DNA from: an uncultured Woeseiaceae bacterium
Lineage (GTDB): Bacteria > Pseudomonadota > Gammaproteobacteria > Steroidobacterales > Woeseiaceae
Assembly (NCBI GenBank): GCA_945788625.1
Contig: CALZMQ010000012.1
Location: 50,065 to 114,064 of the forward strand
DNA length: 64,000 nucleotides
Reading direction: 5' to 3'
Made by a program: the position numbers and the translations under genes. A model generated the notes under the pieces. That model was not told the DNA's origin and searched no databases. It worked only from the letters and a program-made list of their open reading frames with translations. Below, piece by piece: positions 17,510 to 25,670 of this stretch (position 1 is the stretch's first letter; each line of letters starts with the position of its first letter).

Positions 17510-18014
17510 CCTCGTCAGATTCCCGTGTCTCTTCCTCGCCGGGGGCAAACTTGTAGTCCAGCACGCCCGTGGCGATCAGGTCGGTGGACGCCTGTGCGAC
17601 AGACAGCTCCGTTTCGACCTCGCGGATTTTTGCCTCGGCGTGGACGCTTTCGGCGGCCCTGTTGGCGAGTTCGGTGCGCAGCTCTCGTGTCTTCAGGACC
17701 GAGTCTTTCAGGTCCTTGTTCAGCTTCTCGATCTTGGCTTGCTGGTCGCTGATGACGTAGTCGCGGCGCTCGAGGCCAACCGTGGTTTCCTTGAGATCCT
17801 CCTCGAATTTTTCGAGGTCGTCTTTCGATTTGGCACCGTCGGTCTGGGCAACCCGCAATTCCGCTTCCAGCGAACGAATTCGGTCGTCACGGGGATCGCG
17901 TTTCTTGGCCTTGGTTTTTGAACTCAGGCTCGAACTGATCGACGACAGCAGCCAACCGAGCAGGAAGGCTCCAGCCGTCATCAGGATCAGGGTCTGCGGT
18001 AGCTCGACAAACAT
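17472..18014 (-). CDS. Membrane-anchored coiled-coil protein
   Basis: A 180-residue protein with one N-terminal transmembrane helix (TLILMTAGAFLLGWLL), then a basic linker (KTKAKKRD) and a long charged coiled coil from about residue 40 to 140 (DDLEKFEEDLKETTVGLERR). It ends in an acidic tail. I do not recognise the family. The 3' end overlaps the start of mbnP, which suggests co-transcription, but whether it takes part in the MbnP/MbnH process is unknown. Confidence 0.65.
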   Translation of the reverse strand: MFVELPQTLILMTAGAFLLGWLLSSISSSLSSKTKAKKRDPRDDRIRSLEAELRVAQTDGAKSKDDLEKFEEDLKETTVGLERRDYVISDQQAKIEKLNKDLKDSVLKTRELRTELANRAAESVHAEAKIREVETELSVAQASTDLIATGVLDYKFAPGEEETRESDEDDGQSEFSEAVK

Positions 18015-18203
18015 TTCGTTATGATTATTTGTATTCGTCGTTCAATAAAGGACCGGGTTCTCAATATGCAAGGAAAGACTCGGTCAGCAATGACCATAAA
18101 TGGATCGATCGTAAAAGGCAATTACTTCAATAAGTATTTATGAAACAGTGGCTTATATACCATATTTGAGGTGTTATGGCAAAGATAGCGCGCCCTGACG
18201 CGT

Positions 18204-19031
18204 CTATCGTCGGCACCAGCTGGTGACTGCCTGGGCGTCGAGAAATGCTTCCGCACCCGCTCCTTCAAGCATCGCCAGCGTGCTGATCATGCCGGCCTGC
18301 GTGCAGGTATCCGCCGCGACGGTGACCGACCTGGGTGCATCCGGTACCGGCCAGCCGGTGGTGGGATCGAGAATGTGGCTGTAACGAACGCCGTTCTTCA
18401 GCAGGAAGCGGCGCGCGTCACCGCTGGTGGCAAGTGCACCCTGCTTGAGATCGACGATTCGGTCGGCCTCGCCGTCCCGTTCACCCTCGATCGCAACTTT
18501 CCAGCGCACGCGCTGCGCCGGCGGCTCGGTAACGGCAAGGTCGCCGCCGAAATTGACCAGGCACGGGCCGCCACCCTGCTCCCTCAGTAGTGCCGCACAC
18601 CTGTCGACCGCGTATTCCTTGGCGATGCCGCCGAGGTCTATTTCCATGCCCCGGGGCATCTGCAATAGCGGGCGCTGCCAGGCGACGCGGTGCCAGCCGA
18701 CGAGCTCGAGGACGGCCTGCACGCGGCTGTCCGCCGGGACTCTGTCACTGCCATCGAAATGCCAAGCTTGCCGCAACACGCCGGAGGTGATGTCGAATCG
18801 ACGCTCGCTGAGCTCGTAAAGGGTGACGGCAAAATCAAGCAGCTGCGCGGTTTCGTCGTCCACCTCGACCGGCCTCCCCCCGGCCGAGTTGATGGCGTCG
18901 ACAATATTGCCGTCGAGATAGCGGCTGAATTTGTCCTCTATTCGCCACGCCTCGGCAGCCACGATCGAACTCAGTTCGTGCGCGGCACGCCGCTCCAGCG
19001 CCTCGCAGACCAGCTCGCACGGGCTGCCCAT
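18204..19031 (-). CDS. apbE: FAD:protein FMN transferase (ApbE)
   Basis: ApbE attaches FMN from FAD to a Thr or Ser of target proteins outside the cytoplasm. The 275-residue protein has the expected GSPCEL start, DLGGIAKEYAVDRCAALL, LVNFGGDLAV, HILDPTTGWPV and the metal-site region VAADTCTQAGMISTLAM. There is no signal peptide from the ATG at 19031. The frame extends upstream (DGWLGRFKAM precedes it) without a usual start codon, so the true N-terminus may be a rare start further up. It is the last gene of the tlpA-DUF4266-DUF3570-apbE operon, which suggests a flavinylated or redox partner nearby. Confidence 0.88.
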   Translation of the reverse strand: MGSPCELVCEALERRAAHELSSIVAAEAWRIEDKFSRYLDGNIVDAINSAGGRPVEVDDETAQLLDFAVTLYELSERRFDITSGVLRQAWHFDGSDRVPADSRVQAVLELVGWHRVAWQRPLLQMPRGMEIDLGGIAKEYAVDRCAALLREQGGGPCLVNFGGDLAVTEPPAQRVRWKVAIEGERDGEADRIVDLKQGALATSGDARRFLLKNGVRYSHILDPTTGWPVPDAPRSVTVAADTCTQAGMISTLAMLEGAGAEAFLDAQAVTSWCRR

Positions 19032-19101
19032 CGCCTTGAATCGGCCCAGCCAGCCGTCCTCGGCCAGCTGCAGTTCGACCTTGCGTCGCTCGTGTCGAGG
19101 C

Positions 19102-20409
19102 TCAGAAGCGATAGCTGAACTGCAGAATAACGGCGTTCAGATCCGGGTAATTGTCACGTGTGGCCTGGTTCCCGACGACCTGGGCCGCTGGAACCGACCC
19201 CGATTGCCGGTACCACTCGAGGCGCACGCTCATGTCGTTGTCATTGCTGGTCTTCCAGCCGTATTTCGCGCCCGCGGTCACGGCATCGAAGTTGCCAAGC
19301 CGGTAATCGGCGGACGCAAAGACCGGCAGTGGATCCGAGTCAACCAGGCTGAGCCGGTAGAACTCCGCCTCGGACTGCGTATACAAGCGCAGGTGCGGCT
19401 CGATGTATCGATCTTCGCCAACAGGCCAGCGGTAACGGAGATCCACGGTGTGCGAGTCGATTTCCCAGTCGTCGGTCATGTAGCGGTACGATGCATCCAG
19501 CACCTTGCCGTTCATGTAGTACTTGGCCTGCGTGTAAACGCTGTGCTTGGTCCGGTCGCCCGGCCGGCTTTCGAACAGCACCTGGTGTGACGGTCCCTCG
19601 ACACCCGGCGTCGGTGTCCGCAGCAGTGTGTCGCCGGTGGTCCCGTCGACGATGCTGAGCACTTTGTAAGGGTCCGTGAGGTAGCCGTCCGATTTGCTGT
19701 ACGAGTAGTTGGCCTGGACAACGAGATTTCGATTCACGACCTGCGTCACGCCGAGGACGACGTCGAGTACGTCCTTGTCCTGGTTGCCGATGCGATTGCT
19801 GGTATCCCCGACGTCCAGCATCGGGGTCAGCGGCGCCGGCGCGCCGCCTACCGGGTCCAGGCTGTCAATCGATAGCGCGATTCCGGCCGCCAGTGTCGTG
19901 TTGCGTTTGTTGAAATCCCGTGCGATCTTCGCATTGACACCGAAGTGCGTGTAATCGTATTCCTTCGATGCGCTGGCGCCGACATTCACGAGGCTGGTCT
20001 CACCGACCGGTTGCTGCCAGTTGGCGGTCAGCGCGACACGCGTGTCGAGGAACGTGTCATCGAGCGGCAGCACACCGGACTGGACGTCGTAAGCTGCGTT
20101 GCCGGACGGTCGTGTAAACGTCTGCGCGGTGTCCTGCCGGATGGCGCCGTTCGGCGTGGCGCCGGTCAGGCTGTCCACTGTCATGCTCAAGGACAGGACG
20201 CGGTCGTCAACGAACATTCGCCGGGCTATGGCCTTGACGCTGTAGTCCTTCACTCTATCCCCGTCTTCGCCGTAGTAAAGCAGAGACGTGTTGAAATCCC
20301 ATTCGGGTTCTTCCTGCGCATCGACGGGTGCAGGTATTCCCGATCCCAGCAAGGAACAGGTGGCCATCGCGAGCGCCGCCGATATCGACCGATTGTCTTT
20401 CTTACTCAT
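19102..20409 (-). CDS. DUF3570 outer-membrane beta-barrel-like protein
   Basis: A 435-residue exported protein with a signal peptide (AALAMATCSLLGSGIPAPVDA) and many alternating amphipathic strands (WDFNTSLLYYGEDGDRVKDY, GETSLVNVGASASKEYDY). It ends in aromatic FSYRF, typical of outer-membrane barrels. The layout matches DUF3570. I set the start at ATG 20409, where the signal peptide begins; a GAGGG overlaps the stop of the DUF4266 gene just upstream. The longer frame to 20643 only shadows that gene. Function unknown; the constant linkage with tlpA, DUF4266 and apbE suggests an envelope redox or flavin-related role. Confidence 0.8.
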   Translation of the reverse strand: MSKKDNRSISAALAMATCSLLGSGIPAPVDAQEEPEWDFNTSLLYYGEDGDRVKDYSVKAIARRMFVDDRVLSLSMTVDSLTGATPNGAIRQDTAQTFTRPSGNAAYDVQSGVLPLDDTFLDTRVALTANWQQPVGETSLVNVGASASKEYDYTHFGVNAKIARDFNKRNTTLAAGIALSIDSLDPVGGAPAPLTPMLDVGDTSNRIGNQDKDVLDVVLGVTQVVNRNLVVQANYSYSKSDGYLTDPYKVLSIVDGTTGDTLLRTPTPGVEGPSHQVLFESRPGDRTKHSVYTQAKYYMNGKVLDASYRYMTDDWEIDSHTVDLRYRWPVGEDRYIEPHLRLYTQSEAEFYRLSLVDSDPLPVFASADYRLGNFDAVTAGAKYGWKTSNDNDMSVRLEWYRQSGSVPAAQVVGNQATRDNYPDLNAVILQFSYRF

Positions 20410-20420
20410 CGGGTGCGCCC

Positions 20421-20639
20421 TCAATTGCAGCCGCAACCGCCGCCGCCAAAGCCTCGGCCGCCGCTGGATGCTTCTTTGCTGAAGTAGATATGTTCGTCGG
20501 TCACTGCTTCCGCCTCGTCGGTCGTCATTTGCATATCTTCCCTGGCCAGGATGTCGCGTTCCCAGGGTTCGACACCCATCGAGGAACAGCCGGCGGCGAA
20601 AACAACGGCCGCCGCGGCGAGCCCGATCTTTATCTTCAT
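20421..20639 (-). CDS. DUF4266 small lipoprotein
   Basis: A 72-residue lipoprotein with signal and lipobox (VVFAAGC), the short conserved EPWERDILAREDM segment and a Gly-rich tail ending GGGGCGCN. It fits DUF4266. Its start overlaps the tlpA stop (ATGA), and the DUF3570 gene begins 11 bases after its stop. The two tail cysteines could bind a metal or be the substrate of the thioredoxin-like protein, but this is conjecture. Confidence 0.82.
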   Translation of the reverse strand: MKIKIGLAAAAVVFAAGCSSMGVEPWERDILAREDMQMTTDEAEAVTDEHIYFSKEASSGGRGFGGGGCGCN

Positions 20640-21112
20640 TCATTCATCTCCTGCTCGAGAGCGGCTACTATCACGGCCTCGTATTCGTCCTGGCGTTTCA
20701 CTTTGAATCCGAGGTGCTGGGCCTCGATCTCACCGTTACGACCGATTACGAACGAACTCGGCATGGCCTGAACGCCGTACTGTGTCGCGAGCTTCGCATC
20801 CGTGTCGTAGGCGATGCGAAACCTCGCCGGGAATTCATCGAGGAACTCCGCCGCACTCGCCCGCTCCCGGTCGAGGTTGACGCCCACAATCACCAGCCCG
20901 TCACCCGAGTATTTCTCGCTCATCGAATTCAGCCAGGGGAATGAACGGCGACAGGGCACGCACCAGGAGGCCCAAAAGTCGAGGACAACCACTTTGCCGC
21001 GATATTCGGAAAGGTCGAGTGTCGTGTCCGCCGTCTGGTCGGCCGTCGCGAGCGGCGATACGGCCAGCGCCCACGCCATGAGAATCGCCCTCAACACCGG
21101 AATATTTTTCAC
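20636..21112 (-). CDS. TlpA-like periplasmic thioredoxin-family protein
   Basis: A 158-residue redoxin with a cleavable signal peptide (LMAWALAVSPLATA), the active site DFWASWCVPCRR, and the cis-proline region VQAMPSSFVI. TlpA/ResA-type proteins reduce disulfides in the periplasm, often for cytochrome c or metal-site maturation. It is the first gene of a coupled operon with DUF4266, DUF3570 and apbE, so it likely keeps a cysteine-bearing partner reduced. DUF4266, with its Cys-rich tail, is the obvious candidate. Confidence 0.87.
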   Translation of the reverse strand: MKNIPVLRAILMAWALAVSPLATADQTADTTLDLSEYRGKVVVLDFWASWCVPCRRSFPWLNSMSEKYSGDGLVIVGVNLDRERASAAEFLDEFPARFRIAYDTDAKLATQYGVQAMPSSFVIGRNGEIEAQHLGFKVKRQDEYEAVIVAALEQEMNE

Positions 21113-21149
21113 TTAATGCCTCCCTGCACTGGTCGGTTTCCTTACAATA

Positions 21150-22115
21150 TCAGGGGTTAGAGGCGTGTTTTCCGGAATTCCTTCGCAAGAATTGCAAGAT
21201 ACGGTCCGGAAAATCCGTAAACACCCCGTCAATAGACAATTCATCGAAGCAAAAGGTCAGTAGCGCATCGAACGACGCGAAACCCTCCGGTATCTCGTCC
21301 ACGCGGAACGTGTATGGGTGCACTGCCAGTCCGGCGCCATGCGCGCGCTCCACCAGGCCCGTGGAGCGGATTTGTCCGTCGCGGCGGCGCAGCCTGTAGA
21401 GGCGATTGACCCAGGGGCCGATGCCATCCACTGTCTTAGCCAGCCGTTCGAGCCCTCGCCGACCCCGGAGCACAGCGTAGTTCGTGGCGGACTCCCGCCA
21501 GCTGTTCTCGCCAATGAGCTGGATCAACTTCAATCGACAATTGAACTTGCGCCTTATTCTGCGCAGTTCCGCCGCGTCGAAGCATTGCACGTACACGGGG
21601 TCGGAATGCGCCCGGTAGCCGAAGTCTCCGAGTATGCGCAGGAATTGCGGCGTGACGTCCACGCCCTCCTTGCGATGCCACGCAGGGCGCTTGATTTCCG
21701 GGTATATGCCGACCGAGTGTCCATGCGCCTTTTGCAGCGACTGAACGAACCCGAGTTCCTCAGCGAAGGTATGGACTCGAAACGGCTCTGCACCGGAAGC
21801 GAAACGGCCGGGATAGACGGGCGACCCGTCGGCGTTCGTCCTCTCATGCACTTGCAGCTGGCGGACCTCTGACAGATCGAAGTCTCTTGCGTAAAAGCGG
21901 CCGTCTGCCCGCGCCCGTCCGGGATAGCGAGTGGCGACGTCGGTGACGCTGTCGAGGTGAATATCGTGCAACACCACGAGTTCGTCATCACGCGTCGCGA
22001 CGACGTCTTGCTCGAGGTAGTCCGCCCCCATGGCATGCGCCAGGGCTTTCGCCGGAAAGGTGTGTTCGGGCAGGTACCCGGATGCGCCACGGTGTGCGAT
22101 TACGACTGGCCGCAT
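21150..22115 (-). CDS. glpQ: Glycerophosphodiester phosphodiesterase
   Basis: A 321-residue GDPD of the GlpQ type. The catalytic and metal motifs are present: IAHRGASGYLPEHT, LEQDVVATRDDELVVLHD, YPEIK and, near the end, DGVFTDFPD. It hydrolyses glycerophosphodiesters to glycerol-3-phosphate and an alcohol. There is no signal peptide from the ATG at 22115, unlike periplasmic E. coli GlpQ, so it may act in the cytoplasm. It is monocistronic, reading away from the TIR-like gene. Confidence 0.88.
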   Translation of the reverse strand: MRPVVIAHRGASGYLPEHTFPAKALAHAMGADYLEQDVVATRDDELVVLHDIHLDSVTDVATRYPGRARADGRFYARDFDLSEVRQLQVHERTNADGSPVYPGRFASGAEPFRVHTFAEELGFVQSLQKAHGHSVGIYPEIKRPAWHRKEGVDVTPQFLRILGDFGYRAHSDPVYVQCFDAAELRRIRRKFNCRLKLIQLIGENSWRESATNYAVLRGRRGLERLAKTVDGIGPWVNRLYRLRRRDGQIRSTGLVERAHGAGLAVHPYTFRVDEIPEGFASFDALLTFCFDELSIDGVFTDFPDRILQFLRRNSGKHASNP

Positions 22116-22162
22116 AACCTAAATTACTTTAATAAAAGTCAATAAATCTTTGTTTTAAAAAA

Positions 22163-22639
22163 CTATTCAATAGGCCCATCGGCGTCGAAGCCTGGAAAGT
22201 CGAGGACCTCCCAGCGCGACGTGTCCTCACCGCGCGCCTGCCGCTTCAACGCATCGACCATTTCCCGGTCGTTCCACTCGATATGCTCGGCGGCACGCTC
22301 GACGACCTCTGCGGGCGTCTCCAGTGTGCCTCCGAATGGCCGAATTGCGATCATCTTTTTGTTGTTGGCATCGGCCACGTCCATCATGTACCGGACCAGA
22401 TCCTTCTTTTGCTCATACATGCTGGGTAACACGATGACGGCCTCGGATTCCTTGATCTGCCGGATCAACTCGTCCTTGATCGCCTCCATGCCGCCTGTCG
22501 TGGGCATATTCTCGGGTTTGCTGACATTGAGGTAGTAAAAACGATCGACGCTTTCCAGGAACTCGAAGACGCGCAGGTAGTCGTCGCTCTCCTCGAAACC
22601 GTGGGTTGCAAATACCCGGATTGGATTATTTTCAGACAC
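22163..22639 (-). CDS. TIR-like domain protein (MTH538/DUF1863-type fold, tentative)
   Basis: A 158-residue protein beginning with a strand motif IRVFATHGFEESDDY. An acidic helix, IKDELIRQIKESEAVIVLPS, then DLVRYMMDVADANNKKMIAI follow. This alternation and the LIRQIKESEAVIVL core resemble TIR-like domains such as MTH538/ThsB, which bind nucleotides or act in signalling. The match is by pattern only. I prefer GTG at 22639, with GGAG six bases upstream and the domain beginning immediately after; an ATG at 22714 would add 25 unconserved-looking residues. It is divergent from the EEP hydrolase. Confidence 0.55.
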   Translation of the reverse strand: MSENNPIRVFATHGFEESDDYLRVFEFLESVDRFYYLNVSKPENMPTTGGMEAIKDELIRQIKESEAVIVLPSMYEQKKDLVRYMMDVADANNKKMIAIRPFGGTLETPAEVVERAAEHIEWNDREMVDALKRQARGEDTSRWEVLDFPGFDADGPIE

Positions 22640-22744
22640 CGCTGACTCCGTTGTTCGGCCGCGCGGCCAATGCGCTTGGTCCGCATGATATCTATTGCTA
22701 ACAGTGGTTTCCATGCCACCGGCTATTCGGTATCGTAGCAGCGC

Positions 22745-23479
22745 ATGCGGCTCCTTTTATACAACATCAGATACGCTGTCGGCGGCGGCAGCAGCATGCA
22801 TATGCCGTTGCCAGGCGCCGGCTACGTGCTGGGTAACCAGTCTGTGCTTCCGGAGATCACCCGATTCATAAAATCGGTCGATCCGGATGTCGTCGGATTG
22901 ATCGAAGTCGATACGGGATCGATTCGCAGCCGCAAGGTGAACCAGGCTGAGAAGCTGGCCGCGGACCTGGGCATGAACACATCCTACGAAACGAAGTACG
23001 GCGAGAGGTCGTTCAACCAGATCCTGCCGATCGTACGCAAGCAAGGCAACGCTTTCATGGCCGCACCACGCGTTCACGGCGAGAAGTTTCACTACTTCGA
23101 TACGGGCATCAAACGGCTGATCATCGAACTCGAGATGGACGACTACGCCATCTTCCTCGTGCATTTGTCCCTCAAATACCGGCACCGGCATCTTCAATTG
23201 CGGCGCTTGTACGACCTCATACAGGAAACCAGGAAACCCGTTGTCGTCGCAGGAGACTTCAACACGTTTTGGGGAGAAAACGAGATCTACCTGTTCATGA
23301 AGGCGGCCGGCCTGGAGTCGGCCAACATCGACAGCCGGCCGACGTATCCGAGCCGATCGCCACGCAAGGAACTCGATTTCGTCCTGTACCAGGACGGCAT
23401 CAACGTAACCGGCTTCGACGTGCCGGACATCAAACTATCGGACCATTTGCCGCTCGTTTGCGATTTCGAAGTCGCCTGA
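22745..23479 (+). CDS. Endonuclease/exonuclease/phosphatase family protein
   Basis: The 244-residue protein has the EEP metal-dependent hydrolase motifs in order: LLLYNIRYA, GLIEVDTGS, VHLSLKYRHRHLQL, VVAGDFNTFWG and LSDHLPLVCDF. The metal-binding Glu, Asp-Asn and terminal Asp-His are all present, so it should be active on a phosphodiester or phosphomonoester; the substrate is unknown. No signal peptide is seen. The gene ends 16 bases before the FadJ-like gene and may be co-transcribed with it. Confidence 0.85.
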   Translation: MRLLLYNIRYAVGGGSSMHMPLPGAGYVLGNQSVLPEITRFIKSVDPDVVGLIEVDTGSIRSRKVNQAEKLAADLGMNTSYETKYGERSFNQILPIVRKQGNAFMAAPRVHGEKFHYFDTGIKRLIIELEMDDYAIFLVHLSLKYRHRHLQLRRLYDLIQETRKPVVVAGDFNTFWGENEIYLFMKAAGLESANIDSRPTYPSRSPRKELDFVLYQDGINVTGFDVPDIKLSDHLPLVCDFEVA

Positions 23480-23495
23480 GCCGGGTAAAGATACT

Positions 23496-25511
23496 ATGAC
23501 GCAACATTGGAAAACCGAAACTGACGACGCCGGAATCGCCTGGCTGTGCATCGACATGGCGGACGCACGTGCGAACGTTCTATCTTCTGAAGTCCTTATC
23601 GAACTGAACGGCATCCTCGAGCCGTGGGAATCCAATCCGCCGCGCGGGCTCGTGGTGTACTCCGGAAAACCCGGAAGTTTCGTCATGGGCGCCGATATCA
23701 AGGAATTCGTTGAAATCGACACCGCGGAGCGCGCCTACGAACTGGTGCGCCAGGGGCAGCAACTGTTCGACAGGATCGAGGCATTGCGTTGCCCGACGGT
23801 CGTCGCAATCAACGGTGTTTGTCTCGGTGGCGGCCTCGAACTCGCAATGGCCTGCGATTATCGCCTGGCGCTCGCAGGTGACGAACGCATACTCGGGCTC
23901 CCGGAGGTCAAACTCGGCCTGCATCCCGGCTTTGGCGGCACAGTGCGCGCTGTACGGATTTGTGGCGTGCGCGCCGGAATGCCGTTGATGCTGACGGGCA
24001 ATCCGGTCACCGCCTCCAAAGCGCTTCGAATGGGTCTCGTGGATCGCCTTACCAGCGAGGACAACTGGCGGAAGGCAGCGACGGACCTGATCGAATCCGC
24101 GAGGCCGAAGCGGCGGGCACCGCTGCTTGATCGCCTGCTGAGCCTCGGTATCGCAAGGCCGCTGGTTCGCAACATGTTGCTGAAACAGGTGCGCAACAAA
24201 GCGCGTAAGGACCACTATCCGTCACCCTACGCCATGATCGACCTGTGGGCGGCTCACGGCGGGTCCGAGAAAACCGGCTACGAGGCGGAAGCGCGCAGCT
24301 TCGCCGACCTCGTCTGCACCAGCACGTCGCGCAACCTCGTCCGCGTGTTCTTCCTTCAGAGCAAGCTGAAAGGACAGGGCAAGAAGACGGACAAGAAGAT
24401 CAGGCACGTGCATGTTGTCGGTGCCGGCGTCATGGGGGGAGATATTGCGGCCTGGTGCGCGCTTCGCGGGCACACTGTGACACTGCAGGATCGCGAGCAG
24501 AAATACATAGACCCTGCGATGGCGCGGGCGCAGAAACTGTTCTCCAAACGTGTTCGCAATGACGCGAAACGCGCGGAAACTGAACAGCGCTTGCGCGCTG
24601 ACGTCAATGGCGACGGCGTTCGCGAGGCGGACCTCGTTATCGAAGCCATCTTCGAGAACCTCGAGGCCAAGCAGGCTCTGTACAAGGCGCTCGAGCAGGA
24701 AATGAAACCGGGCGCCCTGCTCGCCAGCAATACGTCGAGCATTCGCCTCGAAGACTTGCGCACGGTACTGCGCGAACCACGACGCTTCATTGGCCTGCAC
24801 TTCTTCAATCCCGTTGCCATGCTGCCACTGGTCGAAGTCATCCGTTGCGAGGACACCGAGCAGGAAGCACTGGATATCGGCTTCGCCTTTACGAAGGGCA
24901 TCGGCAAGCTGCCGCTCGAATGCGCTAGCTCGCCCGGTTTCGTCGTAAACCGGATCCTGGCGCCTTACATGGCGGAAGCGATGCACCTGGCCGAAGAAGG
25001 CGTGCCACTCGCCGAGATCGACAGGGCCGCTGAAGCGTTCGGTATGCCCATGGGGCCGGTCGAACTCGTGGACAGCGTCGGCCTGGATGTGGCACTTCAC
25101 GTCTCCAAAGTCCTCGGCGCCGCAATGAACCGGCCGGTGCCGGAGCGCCTGGCGAAAATGGTCGATGACGGGCTGCTCGGCAGGAAGTCGGGGCAAGGCT
25201 TTTATGGCTGGGAAGACGGCAAGGCCGTCAAGCCCGCGGCCGATGGAGGCCCTGTTCCCGCGGATATCGAGGATCGGCTGATTCTGCCAATGGTCAACGA
25301 GGCCGTGGCCTGCCTGGGGGAAGGCGTCGTTACGGATGCGGACCTGCTCGATGCCGGCGTGATCTTCGGCACCGGATTTGCCCCGTTTCGCGGCGGGCCG
25401 CTAAATTATGCGCGTGAACGCGGCCATGAGGCTGTGCTTGCCGTGCTGCGATCGCTGGCCGCAAACAAGGGTGATCGATTTGTGCCAAGCAGTGCGTGGT
25501 CGGCGCTGTGA
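23496..25511 (+). CDS. fadJ: Fatty acid oxidation complex alpha subunit (enoyl-CoA hydratase/3-hydroxyacyl-CoA dehydrogenase)
   Basis: A two-domain beta-oxidation enzyme of 671 residues. The N-terminal crotonase half has FVMGADIKEF and NGVCLGGGLELAMACDY (oxyanion hole and catalytic region), then LGLPEVKLGLHPGFGGT. The dehydrogenase half begins with the NAD-binding HVVGAGVMGGDIAAWCA, followed by IEAIFENLEAKQALY, SNTSSI and GLHFFNPVAMLPLVEVI. It hydrates enoyl-CoA and oxidises 3-hydroxyacyl-CoA. It is shorter than E. coli FadJ (714 aa), and no thiolase gene is adjacent, so the FadB/FadJ label is approximate. Confidence 0.88.
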   Translation: MTQHWKTETDDAGIAWLCIDMADARANVLSSEVLIELNGILEPWESNPPRGLVVYSGKPGSFVMGADIKEFVEIDTAERAYELVRQGQQLFDRIEALRCPTVVAINGVCLGGGLELAMACDYRLALAGDERILGLPEVKLGLHPGFGGTVRAVRICGVRAGMPLMLTGNPVTASKALRMGLVDRLTSEDNWRKAATDLIESARPKRRAPLLDRLLSLGIARPLVRNMLLKQVRNKARKDHYPSPYAMIDLWAAHGGSEKTGYEAEARSFADLVCTSTSRNLVRVFFLQSKLKGQGKKTDKKIRHVHVVGAGVMGGDIAAWCALRGHTVTLQDREQKYIDPAMARAQKLFSKRVRNDAKRAETEQRLRADVNGDGVREADLVIEAIFENLEAKQALYKALEQEMKPGALLASNTSSIRLEDLRTVLREPRRFIGLHFFNPVAMLPLVEVIRCEDTEQEALDIGFAFTKGIGKLPLECASSPGFVVNRILAPYMAEAMHLAEEGVPLAEIDRAAEAFGMPMGPVELVDSVGLDVALHVSKVLGAAMNRPVPERLAKMVDDGLLGRKSGQGFYGWEDGKAVKPAADGGPVPADIEDRLILPMVNEAVACLGEGVVTDADLLDAGVIFGTGFAPFRGGPLNYARERGHEAVLAVLRSLAANKGDRFVPSSAWSAL

Positions 25512-25670
25512 CGCAGATCACGCATAAAATGACCCTCGGCGGAAAACTGTGCGTTGATTCACACGGCGAGCGTTAATCGTTACCGGAAGTCGTTGAATTA
25601 AAGGTAGAATACGCGACGCAGAGTAGGCTCAAACACCAACAGAGAGATTCGGGTATCAATAGGAACAATA

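Noticed and set aside
20410..20643. Longer DUF3570 start at 20643
   Set aside because: It reads through the DUF4266 gene in another frame, and the signal peptide begins at 20409.
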